Assembly (NCBI GenBank): GCA_963971575.1
Contig: OZ020622.1
Span: 37,292,301 to 37,356,300, forward strand
Length of the DNA stretch: 64,000 bases
Direction: 5' to 3'
DNA from: Liopterus haemorrhoidalis
Lineage: Eukaryota > Arthropoda > Insecta > Coleoptera > Dytiscidae
Below, in pieces: positions 61,739-64,000 of this stretch. Within the stretch, counting starts at the first letter, position 1; each line of letters begins with the position of its first letter. A model generated the notes under the pieces. The model worked only from the letters and a program-made list of their open reading frames with translations, did no database searches and was not told the DNA's origin. The translations under genes and the position numbers were made by a program.

Positions 61739-62401
61739 ATTTGACAAAATAATTTAAACAAAATAAAAATGGAAAAAACACAAAATTAAATTATCTCCTC
61801 TGCCCGGGAGCGAACCCGAGTTTGCTGGGTGGCATGCGAGCAAGCTAACCATTAGATCAGGATACGCCTTCGTGAATAGTGTGTTACATAAGTATAACTT
61901 TTGTACATCGTCAACCAAAAAACACAAAAACATCGTTATTTTCCGAAAATATAATCTGATCAAAAATTCCTGTTGTACTATTCCGGTTCACACCACTGTA
62001 CATTACTTAGAATTTCTTCAGATTTTTAGTTTGAACCATCTGGGCCACAGAGTGTGGGACAATTTTTTTTGCACAATTTTGGTAAAAATCACATCAAAAT
62101 AATTTATTTTGCAAAAATAAAATTTTGATCGTTAATCCACGTACTAAGGGCTTTCATTTGATACCATACTCAGAATTTAAAAAAAATATTTTTTTTTCGT
62201 TGAGCACATTTTTTTAATATTTTTATGGGGATACGTTTTTTATGTGTTTTAGTATTATTCCTATGTGCGGGTCAAAGAGTTGTATAAGAATGCCAAATTT
62301 CAACTCTCTAGGATTAGCCGTTTGGCTACAATTTTTACCGAACATACAGACGACAAAAGACGGTATAAGGATTTTTTGGTCATACCTACAAAACCCTAAA
62401 A
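61739..62401 (+). mobile_element. HINE-like element family A, copy 9, head missing
   Basis: Starts inside the body at TTTGACAAAATAATTTAAAC. The minus-strand tRNA-like segment at about 61795-61872 is the best preserved: A-box-like TCTAATGGTTAGC, anticodon region CTCGCATGCCACC, B-box-like GGTTCGCTCCC, closely like tRNA-Gly(GCC). The microsatellite is reduced to ACATACAGACGAC; the tail is ACAAAACCCTAAAA. Confidence 0.75.
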
Positions 62402-62582
62402 TTGTCCTCATCTCCCAAATATAAGTAAAGAGCAAAAGAAAGTCCTCACCTCCCCAACCAAATACAAGTCAAGTGCACAAAAGTTGGAAAATGCGGGACA
62501 TTTTGCGGGACATGTCATAAGGCGGGACACCGAATCAAAATGCGTGACTATCCCGTGTTATGCGGGACGAATGGTCACCCTA
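62402..62582. mobile_element. hAT-type MITE fragment related to 45428-45820
   Basis: Contains inverted AAGTCCTCACCTCCC and GCGGGACA motifs and ends GAATGGTCACCCTA, the same terminus as the tandem-unit MITE. The left end is missing at the HINE-like tail. Confidence 0.6.
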
Positions 62583-63501
62583 ATTATGCGTCTATTAAAA
62601 AGGAAAAAATATATCAAGTTGCATCCGGATGTCACGTACAGCATATTATCGACTGGCCAAAAATACATTAAATTATAAAAAATACAATATAGCACAATTT
62701 CAAGGCAAAAAACAAAATAATAAAACCAACGAAAAAACAAACTAATAAAATCGATAAAAAACAAAGTAATAAAAATCAATGTCAAAAACAATGCAATTAA
62801 AATTAATACAAATTAATAAAATAAAAAATATATATATATACATATAAAAATTAAAGTTCGGTACCCGAATGGGGTCGACAGGCGCCCATTACGACAACAG
62901 TTCAGTGTGCATAGGTGACATGATACTGTGTATGTGACTGTCGAAAAGTTACAGAATAGACCCCCTGGTATATATAAAATAGATACAATACATATACATA
63001 CAAAGGTTTTTGACATATTTACGTTAAAAATAAAACTCGTAAAGAAATGTGTTTTACTTACATCAAACAATTAACAAAAATATACGAGGAACAAAAAATT
63101 ACTCTAAAACTCTAAAAAAGAAAATAACAATGGAAAGTTCTTTTCTATAAAAAATAATAATAAGCGGTAAATTTGTGTTTCAAACGTAATACATATTTGT
63201 AATTGGACGCTATTACAACAGAATAATCTAAGAGATACCAACAATAAAAACTATGATTAAAGAAAGATTAACATTATTTTAAAATTGTAATGTTTTAACA
63301 ATAACAATTGCGAAAACAACCTTGACAATACATTTTATTTTTAAACTGATTAGTGGCAATTATCATTGGCGGATTGGGCTGGCGGGGCACCGGAATATTC
63401 CGGGTAGGTCGGTCACAACTAGGGTTGCCAACTTGTTCTGAGACAATTCCTGGACATATTGCTTAAAACTGAAATATAAGTATAGGTATTGTATACATTC
63501 G
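62583..63501. other. Sequence without a recognised gene
   Basis: AT-rich, with an AAAAC-AATAAAA-type low-complexity run (62690-62830) and a short TGGCGGGGCACCGG patch near 63378 that resembles MITE ends. No coding assignment. Confidence 0.4.
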
Positions 63502-64000
63502 CCCCTTTTATATTACCGATATGTGGATGACATAATTTTAGTATATCCCAAACACTTAATCAACACCTTGGTTGAAAGTTTCAATGCCTTCCACCCCCGC
63601 TTAAATTTTACGCATGAGGAAGAAGAGAATGGTAAAATTGCTTTTATGGATGTGTTATTGATACGTTCGCAGGACAACTCTATTATCACTGATTGGTACC
63701 AAAAAAGTACCCACAGTTGGCGCTATTTAAATTATTTATCCAACCACCCTAGCTCACTAAAAATTAACACCCTCAATAATGTGTTGGATAGAGCGATAAA
63801 GTTGTCCCATCCGAAATACAGAACAAAAAATCTTCAAATAGTGAAAAAAGAGTTTAAAATCAACAACTACCCTGCAAATATTATCAACAACTGTATCAAA
63901 AAAAGAATATGGAAAGCTTATAACACAAATCTAACTAATAATAATCCCAATCCTAACAACTACCTTAGCTTTCCATATCACAATACTGAGTTCTTGCATT
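63502..64000 (+). CDS. Penelope-like element reverse transcriptase, partial, runs off the right edge
   Basis: An open plus-strand frame with no stop to the window end reads YYRYVDDIILVYPKHL (reverse transcriptase active-site YVDD), then KIAFMDVLLIRSQDNSI, DWYQKSTHSWRYLNYLS and NHPSSLKINTL with HPKYRTKNL. The FxD..I.R, TxWYxKxT and RYLN..S.HP pattern is typical of Penelope-like elements rather than LINEs. The N-terminal fingers/palm and the GIY-YIG endonuclease are not in view. Whether it is intact cannot be told. Confidence 0.8.

Noticed and set aside
61795..61872. Functional tRNA-Gly gene (and other tRNA-like segments as genes)
   Set aside because: Acceptor arms do not pair well, anticodon arms are altered, and each sits at the same place inside a mobile element; kept as tRNA-like segments only.
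39128..64000. Upstream exon with the oxidase start codon
   Set aside because: No short frame ending in AT before a GT donor could be supported against the AT-rich background.

Overview
The window is AT-rich, intron- and transposon-dense animal DNA, almost certainly from an insect. It has spliceosomal GT-AG introns and an insect-type aldehyde oxidase gene. It also has very large numbers of Tc1/mariner, hAT, Transib, Helitron/HINE-like and non-LTR elements. The species cannot be named from the sequence; a repeat-rich beetle or hemipteran would fit.

Only one cellular gene was recognised. It lies on the minus strand: a molybdo-flavoenzyme of the aldehyde oxidase/xanthine dehydrogenase family. 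Ten exons (A to J) between 39127 and 1210 join in consistent reading phase into about 594 codons. They cover both [2Fe-2S] domains, the FAD-binding domain, the CO-dehydrogenase-flavoprotein C-terminal domain and the first residues of the molybdopterin domain. The rest runs off the left edge, and the start codon lies upstream of exon A. Exons total 1.78 kb within 37.9 kb; the largest intron is 17.1 kb.

Nearly everything else is layered transposable elements. Left part (1-14 kb): a Tc1-like relic, a Transib (RAG1-type) element with intact termini and target duplication, a 5'-truncated LINE, a 150-bp tandem array, hAT and mariner relics. Middle (14-39 kb): many copies of a HINE-like element with (CAGA)n, hAT elements with exact 8-bp duplications, a DD41D mariner with an intact open frame inserted in a LINE ORF1, a four-deep nest at 32.1-37.5 kb and a three-deep nest at 37.7-39.0 kb. 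Right part (39-64 kb): no cellular exon recognised; two disabled DD41D copies, a disrupted mariner, more HINE-like copies, hAT elements, a long near-perfect palindrome and a Penelope-like reverse transcriptase at the right edge.

The most unusual signal is in the HINE-like family. Nine copies share flanks and ends, but at one fixed internal position they carry at least six different tRNA-like segments.
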